In this document: positions 25,657 to 34,112 of the stretch, in pieces | Layout of the letters: each line of letters begins with the position of its first letter | Position numbering within the stretch: position 1 is the first letter of the stretch | NCBI GenBank assembly: GCA_016780385.1 | Contig: JADHLY010000016.1 | Span: 1-39,099 of the forward strand | Source: Flavobacteriales bacterium | Lineage (GTDB): Bacteria > Bacteroidota > Bacteroidia > Flavobacteriales_D > Sanyastnellaceae | Length of the DNA: 39,099 nucleotides | Direction: 5' to 3' | Made by a program: the position numbers and the translations under genes | Notes under the pieces: generated by a model | Told to the model about the DNA's origin: nothing | Database searches by the model: none | The model's input: only the letters and a program-made list of their open reading frames with translations

Positions 25657-27778
25657 GCCACAAAGTCGCCCGGTAAGGGGCTTGGTCGGATTCGATGACC
25701 AAACGGTCAATGACCTCGAGTTCTCCGCGATTCGCAGTGGACTGGAGGCGCATTGTTCTTCTGAAGCAGCCAAACGACGGGCCCTGACCTTAGAACCGAC
25801 CGCCCATCGGCCGACCGTCCTAGCCGCGCTGGAGTCCACCGATGAACTGAGACGCATTCGGGTAGAGGGCTACACATTCCCAAGCTTGGTGTTCGAGGAA
25901 ATCAGAGGGGAAATCAAACTGCTCGAAGTTTCCGGGTCAGCCTTGACGGAGGCGGGTTTCATGCGCGTACTCCAGTGCACCCGATTGGTCAACGACATTG
26001 TCGGCGCCCTGCACGGCAGAGAACGCGCGTTCCCCAGGCTGTGCGGGATGCTGGGCACCGTCAGTGAAAACAAGGAGATCGTCAAGGAAATCGAGGCGGT
26101 CTTTGACCCCAAAGGCGGAGTCCGAAGCAATGCCTCCGATGAGCTCGCGCGGATTCGCATCAATATGCAGACGGCACGTCGACAAGTCAATCGGTTGTTT
26201 GACAAGGCCATGCGCGCCTGCACCAAACAAGGCTGGTTGGCCGATACAGCAGAGGGCTACATCAATGAACGGCGCGTCCTCGCCGTAGCGAGCACCCACA
26301 AGCGCAAGGTGCGCGGCTCGGCCATGGGGACCTCTAAAACAGGTTCGGTCACTTTTATCGAACCGGCAGACTGCCACCAGGTCAACCATGAACTAGAGAT
26401 GCTCCGAGACGATGAGCGTCGGGAAATCGTGCGCATCCTCCGGGAATTGACCCAAAGGATCCGCAAACACACCCCCCTCATCAAGGCCCAACAGCGGTTG
26501 CTGGTTCAATTGGATTTCATCCAAGCCAAGGTCAAGCTGGCCCTGTCCATGGATGCCGCCAAGCCCAACCTGGTCAAGGACCTGCGTGTGGATTTGCTGA
26601 AAGCACATCACCCCCTGCTGCTGTTGGCACACCGAAACAAAGGGCTTCCTGTGGAGCCACAAAACCTCACCCTGCACCAAGGAAGGAGGGTCTTGGTCAT
26701 CAGCGGACCCAATGCCGGAGGCAAATCCATCACCCTCAAAATGGTGGGGCTGCTCCAAGCCATGGTCCAAAGCGGACTCCTCGTCCCCGTCCATCCCGAC
26801 AGCGCCTTTGGATTGTTCAAGCAAATCCTCACGGACATCGGGGACAACCAGAGCATCGAAAACCAGCTCTCTACATACAGCTACCGCCTCAACCGTATGA
26901 AAGGCTTTCTTGCTTCAGCTGGGCGCAACAGCATGTTGTTGCTCGATGAATTCGGGACGGGAAGCGACCCGGAGTTGGGCGGTGCCTTGGCCGAAGTCTT
27001 CTTTGAGGAACTCTATGACAAAGGGGTATTTGGCGTCATCACCACGCACTACGCCAACATCAAGACAAGGGCCACCCAGATGACCGAGGCCATCAACGGC
27101 AGCATGCTGTTCGATGCGGAGACCCTGTCCCCCACTTACCACCTCGACCTGGGCCAGCCCGGGAGCTCTTTCACCTTTGAAGTGGCTGAACTTAACGGCA
27201 TCCCTGAGGCCTTGATCGGCAGGGCCAAACAGAAGCTGGATCCCCGAAAAGTTCAACTGGACGGCCTCATCGCCTCCCTCCAAAAGGAAAAGACCCGGCA
27301 CGCCAAGATGACGGACCGGAAGCTCAAAGCCGAGCACGAGGCGGCCGAGGCAAAGCGGGCCTACGAATCGCGTGCAGAAAAACTCGAAGAGCGGCAGGAA
27401 TCCGTTCAACGGGTGGGACAAGACCAAAATTCAGCACTCGTTCGGGGCAAGAAGTTGCAGCAGTTTATCGACCGCTTCAAGTCAGGCCAGGCCAACAAAA
27501 CCCTGCTAGAGGACGTCAGGAAGTACCTCTCTGTAGAAGCCACCAAACAAGCAGAGAAAGCGCAAGCCGCAGCGCAGAAAAAGGCCGCAGCCCAGCAGCG
27601 CAAGAAATCAAGGCGCACCGAACAGCACACGGACAAAATTGCGGTCGGCAGCACAGTGCGGCTCAAAGATGGCCGGCAACGCGGCGAAGTGCTCACCCTC
27701 AAAGGCAAGAAGGCCACGGTCGCCTTTGGAGAATTCAGAACGCGTGTCGAAATCGACGACCTCGTTTGGATCCGCTGA
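25643..27778 (+). CDS. MutS2-family ATPase without the Smr nuclease domain
   Basis: 711 residues from the ATG at 25643, which overlaps the miaA end by 14 bases; an ATG 17 codons earlier is less likely. It has the MutS2 core and clamp helices, then the ABC ATPase with Walker A SGPNAGGKS (Lys361) and Walker B MLLLDEFGTGSDP, and a signature region ending GVITTHYANIK. A Lys/Ala-rich coiled coil (about 530-670) leads to a small KOW-like domain (IAVGSTVRLKDGRQRGEV) and the protein stops there. The Smr endonuclease domain found at the end of full-length MutS2 (usually about 780 residues) is absent. MutS2 proteins act on branched DNA or on collided ribosomes; which applies here is open. Confidence 0.9.
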   Translation: MVKSEPQSRPVRGLVGFDDQTVNDLEFSAIRSGLEAHCSSEAAKRRALTLEPTAHRPTVLAALESTDELRRIRVEGYTFPSLVFEEIRGEIKLLEVSGSALTEAGFMRVLQCTRLVNDIVGALHGRERAFPRLCGMLGTVSENKEIVKEIEAVFDPKGGVRSNASDELARIRINMQTARRQVNRLFDKAMRACTKQGWLADTAEGYINERRVLAVASTHKRKVRGSAMGTSKTGSVTFIEPADCHQVNHELEMLRDDERREIVRILRELTQRIRKHTPLIKAQQRLLVQLDFIQAKVKLALSMDAAKPNLVKDLRVDLLKAHHPLLLLAHRNKGLPVEPQNLTLHQGRRVLVISGPNAGGKSITLKMVGLLQAMVQSGLLVPVHPDSAFGLFKQILTDIGDNQSIENQLSTYSYRLNRMKGFLASAGRNSMLLLDEFGTGSDPELGGALAEVFFEELYDKGVFGVITTHYANIKTRATQMTEAINGSMLFDAETLSPTYHLDLGQPGSSFTFEVAELNGIPEALIGRAKQKLDPRKVQLDGLIASLQKEKTRHAKMTDRKLKAEHEAAEAKRAYESRAEKLEERQESVQRVGQDQNSALVRGKKLQQFIDRFKSGQANKTLLEDVRKYLSVEATKQAEKAQAAAQKKAAAQQRKKSRRTEQHTDKIAVGSTVRLKDGRQRGEVLTLKGKKATVAFGEFRTRVEIDDLVWIR

Positions 27779-29470
27779 TCAGTCGAGGATGACCCTGCGG
27801 GTGATTTGAGCCCCATCCCCCATGTCTACAGAGAGGAGCAGCATGCCCCGGGGCCAGTCTGACACATTGAGGTGAAGTGCCCCTCCCCACCACTTTTCCG
27901 TGTGGAGCGTTCGACCAGCGGCGTCCCGCACCGTCACCGTGGCGGCTTCTGACCACGCGCCACGGGCCCAGCGCAGATGCAGCACATCACGCGCAGGATT
28001 GGGCTGAATCCGCACCTCGCGGGCTAGGTTCATCTGGGCCACATCGACCACGTCCTCGCACGCTTGCTGCGGACCGCATGGCACTGCTGCCTCATCGTCG
28101 GGGTATGCGCCGTGCAATACCGTCGCCCCCGACTCGGTGGGGTCGAGCCACAGGTAGAGCTTCTCGTCTTGCGGATTGGGGTTGTTGTCCCAGTGAAAAG
28201 ACATCTTCCCATAGTAATCCGGTTCGTCAGGACCGGTGCCGGGACCCGCGCCATTGTTGGAACAAGCGGACAGCCCGGCTGACAGGGTGCCGATGGACAG
28301 GCCTTCCTCATTGAAGAGGTGAGAACCGGAAGAGCCGCCTTCTGTGACGCCGTGTTCCGTTTCTGTTTCAACCCAATAAACGCGCCAATGCGAACCGAAC
28401 GACCCCAAACTGATGCTCGAAGTGTTCTGCGTGAAGGTGCTGATCTTCTTTACATCCCCTGAAGGATGGTGGATGCCCACTCCGCTGCTGGAGCCCGATC
28501 CACTGGCATCCCACCCTGCGTAATAGACATCCCAGCTCGAGGGGATTTCGTCTTCCACTTCCACGAGCAGGAAGTCCGAACCGTCGAAGTTGTTCCCTTG
28601 AATATCATCCGAGTCCGCGAGTCGAATTACCCCGGTACGGCGGCGGTTCAGAAACCCATTGCCTTCGCCGCATTCGGGGCGCTCGTAGTTGTAGTACACC
28701 TTCAACAGGGCGAATTCGTCATCGGTAACCTCACTGGCACAGTGCAAGGCGGTCAGCATGTATTGGCGGCAATCGAGGGCGGTCGTGTTGACCATCGCTC
28801 CTGAACACAGGTAAGAGCCGCCACTTTCGATGATGGAGAGGCGCACTGTCGCGTCGCGCTGGCATTCCCACCCCAGAATCTCGGGACACGCTACATCCAC
28901 TTCGCATGGTCCGCTGCCTCCACGGGCACCCTCTACATCCCGGAAGAGACCGGCGGCCCCCTCCATGTGCAAGTGTACTTCACTGGCCAAGCCTTGCGGG
29001 ATCTGCAAGCGAAACACCACCACATCGCCGGGCACGTCGCCAGTGGCCAGTCGGCCGTGGGCATCGTTGTCTCTGAAATCGTAGGGCCCTTCTTCCCAAG
29101 AGCCGTCGGCGTTGGTGACCCACATCTCTGCCCCTGGTGGGAGGTGGAAATCGTCGAGGTGTACCGCCACACCCAGGGCACCCGGCAGCCGCACCGACAC
29201 CGCATGGGTGGTGGCGAAGGCCTGCGGTGCGAGGGCCGCAGCATGTTCCACCACAATGCCATAGAGATGCTTGCCCATGGATTCCGCCTCCTTATCTGCG
29301 CGCTCCCATGCGGCCTCCACATCGAGTGTAGGCATCAGCACCTCAGAAGTTGGCATTTCAAGCAACTGCGCTGGGCACGGTGCAACATCGGTTTGACCGC
29401 ACAGTCCTTGCACAAACAGGACAGCGGCCGTGGCAAACGCACCGCGAAGGAGGGGGGATTCATACATCAT
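27779..29470 (-). CDS. Secreted S1-family (lysyl-endopeptidase-like) serine protease with type IX sorting domain
   Basis: 563 residues; two adjacent ATG codons open the frame, followed by a signal peptide (FATAAVLFVQGLCGQ). A propeptide-like region runs to about 195. The trypsin-like domain resembles Achromobacter protease I: a catalytic His243 in TALHCAS, Asp299 in GSDFLLVEV and Ser381 in GGSSGSHLF, with several Cys for disulphides (CSGAMVNT, CGEGNG). The last 75 residues match a type A sorting domain (VRIQPNPARDVLHLRW, a Gly/Leu strand pattern, final RRVILD). It is therefore predicted cargo of the type IX system that includes PorQ at 1.2 kb. Its TGA abuts the mutS2 TGA inside CTGATCAG. Confidence 0.88.
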   Translation of the reverse strand: MMYESPLLRGAFATAAVLFVQGLCGQTDVAPCPAQLLEMPTSEVLMPTLDVEAAWERADKEAESMGKHLYGIVVEHAAALAPQAFATTHAVSVRLPGALGVAVHLDDFHLPPGAEMWVTNADGSWEEGPYDFRDNDAHGRLATGDVPGDVVVFRLQIPQGLASEVHLHMEGAAGLFRDVEGARGGSGPCEVDVACPEILGWECQRDATVRLSIIESGGSYLCSGAMVNTTALDCRQYMLTALHCASEVTDDEFALLKVYYNYERPECGEGNGFLNRRRTGVIRLADSDDIQGNNFDGSDFLLVEVEDEIPSSWDVYYAGWDASGSGSSSGVGIHHPSGDVKKISTFTQNTSSISLGSFGSHWRVYWVETETEHGVTEGGSSGSHLFNEEGLSIGTLSAGLSACSNNGAGPGTGPDEPDYYGKMSFHWDNNPNPQDEKLYLWLDPTESGATVLHGAYPDDEAAVPCGPQQACEDVVDVAQMNLAREVRIQPNPARDVLHLRWARGAWSEAATVTVRDAAGRTLHTEKWWGGALHLNVSDWPRGMLLLSVDMGDGAQITRRVILD

Positions 29471-29514
29471 CTAGCAGGTTTCGGGGGAAAGCGACATTGC
29501 ACTTCCGCGCCAGA

Positions 29515-29607
29515 CGCAAGATATGCGCCGCAATGCGCGTCTCCCATTTTTTGGCATTTCAGGTCCACCGGAGGGACGGCGCCCCCCTGCATCGCCCCTA
29601 TCTTGCG
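29515..29607. repeat. Inverted 9-mer pair between two divergent protease genes
   Basis: CGCAAGATA at 29515-29523 and its exact reverse complement TATCTTGCG at 29599-29607 face each other across the 140-base gap. On each strand the copy reads TATCTTG towards its own gene, like a degenerate -7 box: five bases before the ATG on the + strand, 44 bases before the ATG on the minus strand. They may be paired promoter elements or a shared operator. Confidence 0.4.
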
Positions 29608-29610
29608 AAG

Positions 29611-31227
29611 ATGAGTAAAACTGCCTTGAATTCGGCTTTGGCCCCATGGATGGTGGGCTGCCTGCTCTTCGCCAGCATTGCCCCACTGGCAGCGCAAAAA
29701 AATGTGCAGGATCAGGGAGAAAAGTTCAACACCCTGCTCTACTACATGAACCGCATGTATGTGGACTCGGTCGACATGGAAGGCCTTGTAGAGACCGCCA
29801 TCCGGGGCATGCTCGAAGAACTCGACCCCCATTCTGTGTACATCCCCGCAGAAGACCTCCAAGAAGCCGACGAACCACTCAATGGCAACTTCGAAGGCAT
29901 TGGCGTTCGGTTCAACATCATGAAAGACACCATCATGGTGGTGTCTACCATTGCAGGAGGTCCCAGCGAACGTTTGGGCATCCTGTCGGGGGACCGGATT
30001 GTGGAGGTGGACGGCGAAGTGGTGGCCGGTGTCGGCATCCGAAACAAGGGGGTCATGGAACGCCTCAAGGGCCCGAAAGGCACACACGTCGACGTTGGCA
30101 TTAAGCGGAGCAAGGTGGACGACCTCATCCATTTCGATATCGAACGCGACAAGATTCCCATCTACAGCGTGGACGCCCACTACATGGTGGACAACAAAAT
30201 CGGCTACATCAAGGTGAACCGGTTCTCCAAGGAGACCATGAGCGAATTGATCGCGGCCTTGGACGACCTTGAGTCCAAAGGGATGAAGGACCTCATTCTC
30301 GACCTGCAAGGCAATGGTGGCGGCATGCTCAATACCGCCATTGCCATGAGCGACGAGTTCCTGTCGGATGACCGCTTGATCGTCTACACCGACGGCCGGT
30401 CGTTTCCCAGAGAGGACCGCATTTCCCAGACGGCTGGACGGTTCGAGAAGGGCAGATTGGTCGTTCTCGTCGACGGGTCCAGCGCCTCGGCCAGCGAGAT
30501 TGTCTCCGGCGCAGTGCAAGACTGGGACCGCGGCCTCATCGTTGGACGGCGCACCTTTGGCAAAGGGCTGGTACAGCGTCCCGTCAGATTGCCTGACGGC
30601 AGTGCCGTTCGCTTGACGGTCCAACAGTACTTCACTCCTTCCGGCCGCTGCATCCAGAAGCCCTATGACGATGGCGTGGATGCGTATCGCAGGGAGAAGT
30701 ATGAGCGCTTCGAAAAGGGGGAACTGATGTCCTTGGACAGTTTGGAGCTCCCCGACAGCCTGAAGTACCGCACTTTGGTCATGAATCGGACGGTATACGG
30801 CGGCGGCGGTATCCTCCCCGATGTCTTTGTCCCTATTGACACCTCACTGAACAGCACCTACTTCACGGATCTTCTGCGCAAAGGCCTCTTCAACCGGGCC
30901 GTTCTGGAGTTTGTGGACGATGACCGAAAGGGCTTGGAAAGTGCGCTCAACAATCGGGAAGCCTTCATTGAAAGCTATGAAGTCTCCAAGGTGCTGCTGG
31001 ACAAATTGGTGGCGTTGGGTGAAGCAGAGGACATCCCCTTCGTGGCTGAAGACTGGAACACCAGTTTGCCGGCCATCACCCTCAGGCTCAAAGCCATTTT
31101 GGCCCGTAACCTCTTCGACACGGCCGCCTTTTACGAGGTATTCAATCCCATCAACCCGATTTATCAGCGGGGCATTGAGGTCCTGAATGACGGCACTTAC
31201 AAGGCCTCGGGGATTGGAAACCGGTAA
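29611..31227 (+). CDS. S41-family C-terminal processing peptidase (CtpA/Prc-like)
   Basis: 538 residues from the ATG at 29611; the upstream-open frame would run into the divergent protease gene. A signal peptide (ending SIAPLAAQ) sends it to the periplasm. Next come an N-terminal helical domain, a PDZ domain (about 85-170, GIGVRFNIM to GDRIVEVDGE), and the S41 core with FSKETMSE and LDLQGNGGG. The catalytic Ser293 is in GSSASASE and Lys318 is in TFGKGLVQ. Their 25-residue spacing equals Ser430/Lys455 of E. coli Prc. A C-terminal helical extension of about 170 residues follows. It trims or degrades periplasmic proteins from their C-termini. Confidence 0.94.
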   Translation: MSKTALNSALAPWMVGCLLFASIAPLAAQKNVQDQGEKFNTLLYYMNRMYVDSVDMEGLVETAIRGMLEELDPHSVYIPAEDLQEADEPLNGNFEGIGVRFNIMKDTIMVVSTIAGGPSERLGILSGDRIVEVDGEVVAGVGIRNKGVMERLKGPKGTHVDVGIKRSKVDDLIHFDIERDKIPIYSVDAHYMVDNKIGYIKVNRFSKETMSELIAALDDLESKGMKDLILDLQGNGGGMLNTAIAMSDEFLSDDRLIVYTDGRSFPREDRISQTAGRFEKGRLVVLVDGSSASASEIVSGAVQDWDRGLIVGRRTFGKGLVQRPVRLPDGSAVRLTVQQYFTPSGRCIQKPYDDGVDAYRREKYERFEKGELMSLDSLELPDSLKYRTLVMNRTVYGGGGILPDVFVPIDTSLNSTYFTDLLRKGLFNRAVLEFVDDDRKGLESALNNREAFIESYEVSKVLLDKLVALGEAEDIPFVAEDWNTSLPAITLRLKAILARNLFDTAAFYEVFNPINPIYQRGIEVLNDGTYKASGIGNR

Positions 31228-31287
31228 TTCACGCCGTTTTACGGAACAACATGTACCTAAGACCTACCGCTCCAAGGCAAAGGCGGC

Positions 31288-31295
31288 TAATTTTG
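31288..31295 (+). promoter_or_regulatory. Candidate -7 promoter box of the DUF1573 gene
   Basis: TAATTTTG is a perfect TAnnTTTG and ends 23 bases before the ATG at 31319, predicting a leader of about 18 bases. It suggests this gene is transcribed separately from the peptidase gene upstream. Confidence 0.5.
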
Positions 31296-31318
31296 ACCCC
31301 ATACGACAACATCACACC

Positions 31319-31840
31319 ATGAACATCCCACGCACACTGGCCATGTTTGCCATCCCCGTATTGCTCATCGCCTGTTCAAACGAGAATGGAGGCGATGAGG
31401 GTACCACCACTGCACCAGAGACCACAACCGAGACGACTGCAGCTGACGAGACCAAAATGGACCCGGCCAAAGAGGCAGCTGAAGCGCCTGAAGCGGCTGG
31501 CCCATCGACCACCATTACGTTTGCAGAGAACGCTTGGGATTTCGGCACCATTGATGAAGGGGATGCCGTGACCCACGTCTTTAAGTTTACCAATACCGGT
31601 GACAACCCGCTCATCATCGACCGCTGCAAGGGTTCTTGCGGATGCACTGTACCCCAGTGCCCCAAGGAACCCATCGCTCCTGGTGAGGAAGGTGAGATTG
31701 AAGTCAAGTTCAACTCCAAGGGCAAGAAGAACAAGCAGACCAAGACGGTCACCATCAACGCCAACACGGTTCCCGAGCAAACCCGCATCACGATTTCAGC
31801 CAATGTGACACCGGCTCCCGCCGCTGAAGCTGGCAAGTGA
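31319..31840 (+). CDS. DUF1573-domain lipoprotein
   Basis: 173 residues from the ATG at 31319. The lipoprotein signal is MNIPRTLAMFAIPVLLIAC (lipid-bearing Cys19). A Thr/Glu/Ala-rich low-complexity linker (about 25-62) is followed by one DUF1573 immunoglobulin-like domain: WDFGTIDEGDAVTHVFKFTNTG, then IIDRCKGSCGCTVPQCPKEPI with a cysteine cluster, and EVKFNSKGKKNKQTKTVTI. This domain is abundant in Bacteroidota envelopes; its function is unknown. It has its own -7 box and is followed by a strong terminator, so it is probably a single-gene unit. Confidence 0.88.
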   Translation: MNIPRTLAMFAIPVLLIACSNENGGDEGTTTAPETTTETTAADETKMDPAKEAAEAPEAAGPSTTITFAENAWDFGTIDEGDAVTHVFKFTNTGDNPLIIDRCKGSCGCTVPQCPKEPIAPGEEGEIEVKFNSKGKKNKQTKTVTINANTVPEQTRITISANVTPAPAAEAGK

Positions 31841-31863
31841 TCGAATACACCTTACTGAATGTC

Positions 31864-31889
31864 AAAAGGCCCTCTTCGGAGGGCCTTTT
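31864..31889. terminator. Intrinsic (bidirectional) terminator
   Basis: A perfect 11-base inverted repeat, AAAAGGCCCTC and GAGGGCCTTTT, encloses a TTCG tetraloop. The A-tract and T-tract form the outer stem, so it can terminate the DUF1573 gene on the + strand and the pterin dehydratase gene on the minus strand. It is the only textbook terminator in the window. Confidence 0.92.
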
Positions 31890-31941
31890 GCTTGGGACAC
31901 ATTTCAACGGTGGCAGGCTCATCCCCCCTGCCCTGAATTGA

Positions 31942-32175
31942 CTACTGCAACAAAGTGTCAATGGCCTCGGCCAATTGACGGTCTTTTTCCGTCACCAAAC
32001 GCCCCGCATCATGGGTGTGCAGCTCGATGCGCACATAGCTGAACTCGTTGTGAAAGTTGGGGTGGTGACCGTGCTTTTCGGCGAGAAAGGCCACCCGCGT
32101 CATAAACGTGAAAGCCTCCTGGAAGTCCTTGAACCGAAACTCCCTGACCAAGCGATTGTCTTTTTCAAGCCACAT
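31942..32175 (-). CDS. Short 4a-hydroxytetrahydrobiopterin (pterin-4a-carbinolamine) dehydratase
   Basis: 77 residues from the ATG at 32175; the frame is open 34 codons upstream, but that part has no family resemblance and covers the divergent start of the DegT gene. The conserved fold is present: REFRFKDFQEAFTFMTRVA, the active-site stretch EKHGHHPNF, and VRIELHTHDAGRLVTEKD. Full-length relatives have about 95-110 residues; the missing part is the N-terminal helix, and such short forms occur in Bacteroidota. It regenerates the pterin cofactor of aromatic amino-acid hydroxylases, or acts in molybdopterin-related roles. No hydroxylase is present here. Confidence 0.85.
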   Translation of the reverse strand: MWLEKDNRLVREFRFKDFQEAFTFMTRVAFLAEKHGHHPNFHNEFSYVRIELHTHDAGRLVTEKDRQLAEAIDTLLQ

Positions 32176-32247
32176 GACGCATTGCTTCTTCACGTGAAAG
32201 TAGCGCGGACAAGTGGGAATTGCGCGCGTTGGGCGAATTTCGCACCC

Positions 32248-33528
32248 ATGTCTTCGTCCAGCGAACCCACTCCGCAACCTGCCCCCATCGGATTTGCCCC
32301 CCCATATATCGATGAGGCGACCATTGCCGCTGTGGAACGCGTCCTGCGCTCGGGATGGATCACCACCGGTCCTGAAACGGCGTCATTCGAGCATGACCTC
32401 GCCCGCTATGCGGGAGCTGACCGCGTGGTTTGTGGCGGCTCCTGGACCGGTTTGGCCGGTGTCATTCTCGATTGGTTTGGAGTGGGGCCGGGCGACGAAG
32501 TCATTCTGCCAGCGTACACCTATTGCGCGACAGCCAATGTGGTGCTGCACCGTGGCGCCACACCCGTGCTGGTGGACCTTCCAGCCAAATCGGGGCAAGA
32601 TGGCCTCAACATTACCTGGGCACAGATCGAACCACTGCTTACAGCAAGGACCAAGGTGATCATGCCCGTGGACATCGGAGGGTGGCCCGTGCCCTGCGCA
32701 GCATGGAAAGCCAACCTCATGCGCTGGGCTGCATCCCATGGGTTCACAAGCGATCACCCTGTGCAAGCCCAACTGGGACGGCCCTTGTTGTTGTCAGACG
32801 CTGCCCATTCACTGGGGGCGACCATCGACGGGGCGCCGGTTGGGCGGCAAGCCGACATCACGGTATTCTCCTTCCATGCCGTAAAAAACCTCACCACGGC
32901 GGAAGGCGGTGCAGCGGCCTTGTCCCTGCCGGCCGCTTTTGACGCCGAGGCGGTTTACCGCACCCTGCGCTCCCACTGCCTGCATGGGCAGTCCAAGGAT
33001 GCTGCCGCCAAGTTCAATTCGGCCGGGAGTGCCGCCTGGCGCTATGACGTCACCCACCCTGGCTTCAAATGCAACATGACCGACATACAGGCGGCCATGG
33101 GCCGGGTGGCGCTTGAGCGCTATCCAGACGACCTCGCGCACCGCCGGGCACTGGCCGACCGCTATGACGCGGGGCTTGCCGCCATCAATGCCGTGCAACG
33201 GCCACAGCGGGAAGATGACGGACGCCGCAGTGCCGACCACCTCTACATCATCCGCTTGTCCGCCCATGGGCAACCCTACCGAGATGCACTGATGGAAGCC
33301 CTCGGCGCACAGGGCATCTCCACCAACGTGCATTTCCCGCCACTGCCATTGCTGACGGCTTATGCTGACAGGGGCTACGACATCGCTGATGTGCCCCATG
33401 CGGTGGCCGCTTTTGATACGGCCATCAGCCTGCCCATTCATCGGCACATGGACGTAGCCGATGTGGACCGCGTTGTCGCAGCTTTAAGCGCGGCCCTCGA
33501 AGCACTGAACCTGCCACCAACTTCATGA
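32248..33528 (+). CDS. DegT/DnrJ/EryC1/StrS family sugar aminotransferase
   Basis: 426 residues from the ATG at 32248; an earlier in-frame start would overlap the dehydratase gene antisense. It is a PLP enzyme (fold I) that transaminates nucleotide-linked keto-sugars for surface glycans. Motifs are SGWITTGPETASFE, GDEVILPAYTYCATANVV, LLLSDAAHSLGA and the PLP-binding Lys213 in FSFHAVKNLTTAEGG. The C-terminal part has HLYIIRLS and VHFPPLPLL. The stop overlaps the next ATG as ATGA, coupling it to the sugar transferase, so the pair probably makes and loads an amino-sugar onto a lipid carrier. No dehydratase or acetyltransferase for a bacillosamine-type route is adjacent. Confidence 0.93.
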   Translation: MSSSSEPTPQPAPIGFAPPYIDEATIAAVERVLRSGWITTGPETASFEHDLARYAGADRVVCGGSWTGLAGVILDWFGVGPGDEVILPAYTYCATANVVLHRGATPVLVDLPAKSGQDGLNITWAQIEPLLTARTKVIMPVDIGGWPVPCAAWKANLMRWAASHGFTSDHPVQAQLGRPLLLSDAAHSLGATIDGAPVGRQADITVFSFHAVKNLTTAEGGAAALSLPAAFDAEAVYRTLRSHCLHGQSKDAAAKFNSAGSAAWRYDVTHPGFKCNMTDIQAAMGRVALERYPDDLAHRRALADRYDAGLAAINAVQRPQREDDGRRSADHLYIIRLSAHGQPYRDALMEALGAQGISTNVHFPPLPLLTAYADRGYDIADVPHAVAAFDTAISLPIHRHMDVADVDRVVAALSAALEALNLPPTS

Positions 33529-34112
33529 AGCGCGGCTTTGATTTCCTCGCTGCATGCGGCCTGTTGCTTTTGCTGGCCCTTCCCATGGCAGTCGTATGCC
33601 TGATTCTGTGGCAGCGCGAAGGGCGGCCCATATTCTATCATCAGGAGCGGGTGGGACGTCGCGGAAGGCCCTTTTCGATTTTGAAGTTCAGGACCATGCG
33701 GCCTGCGCGCGCGGGCGATGCCGCCATCACATCCGGTGAAAAGGACGACAGGATTACCGCAGTTGGGGCCGTATTGAGGCGGCGGCGCATGGACGAGTGG
33801 CCCCAATTGTGGAATGTCTTGCGGGGCGACATGAGCTTGGTCGGCCCCCGTCCAGAAGTGCCAGAGTTCGTCGATCTTCAGTCGGAATCGTGGCAAGAAG
33901 TCTTGTCAGTGAGGCCCGGCATCACCGGACCTGACGCCTTGGCCTTCAAGGACGAAGGCGCATTGCTGGCAGAAGCCGCTGACCCCAAAGCCTATTACCG
34001 CTCACACATTCTGCCACAGAAGCTGCAACTGCAGCAGCGTTATGCAAGAGAGCACTCCTTGTTGGGGGATGTCCGGATTTTATTCCGCACGCTCAGTGCG
34101 CTTCGGGGATGA
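33525..34112 (+). CDS. PglC-type bacterial sugar transferase (polyprenol-phosphate phosphoglycosyltransferase)
   Basis: 195 residues, the small single-domain form. The N-terminal re-entrant hydrophobic helix (FDFLAACGLLLLLALPMAV) is preceded by KRG. The core has FYHQERVGRRGRPFSILKFRTM, the catalytic Asp-Glu pair in RRMDEWPQLWNVLRGDM, then SLVGPRPEVPEF and RPGITGPDAL. It moves a sugar-1-phosphate from a UDP-sugar onto undecaprenyl phosphate at the inner membrane, the first committed step of a surface glycan or glycoprotein oligosaccharide. It is coupled to the DegT gene. The 3' end overlaps the convergent SirB1-like gene by 33 bases. Confidence 0.94.
   Translation: MKRGFDFLAACGLLLLLALPMAVVCLILWQREGRPIFYHQERVGRRGRPFSILKFRTMRPARAGDAAITSGEKDDRITAVGAVLRRRRMDEWPQLWNVLRGDMSLVGPRPEVPEFVDLQSESWQEVLSVRPGITGPDALAFKDEGALLAEAADPKAYYRSHILPQKLQLQQRYAREHSLLGDVRILFRTLSALRG

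Noticed and set aside
29467-30624. 385-codon minus-strand open frame antisense to the S41 peptidase
   Set aside because: Composition typical of a shadow frame (His, Val and Asp rich); the sense frame has all catalytic residues and correct spacing.
31841-31941. Possible small RNA between the DUF1573 gene and the pterin dehydratase gene
   Set aside because: The hairpin is fully explained as a shared terminator, and no promoter box lies in the gap.
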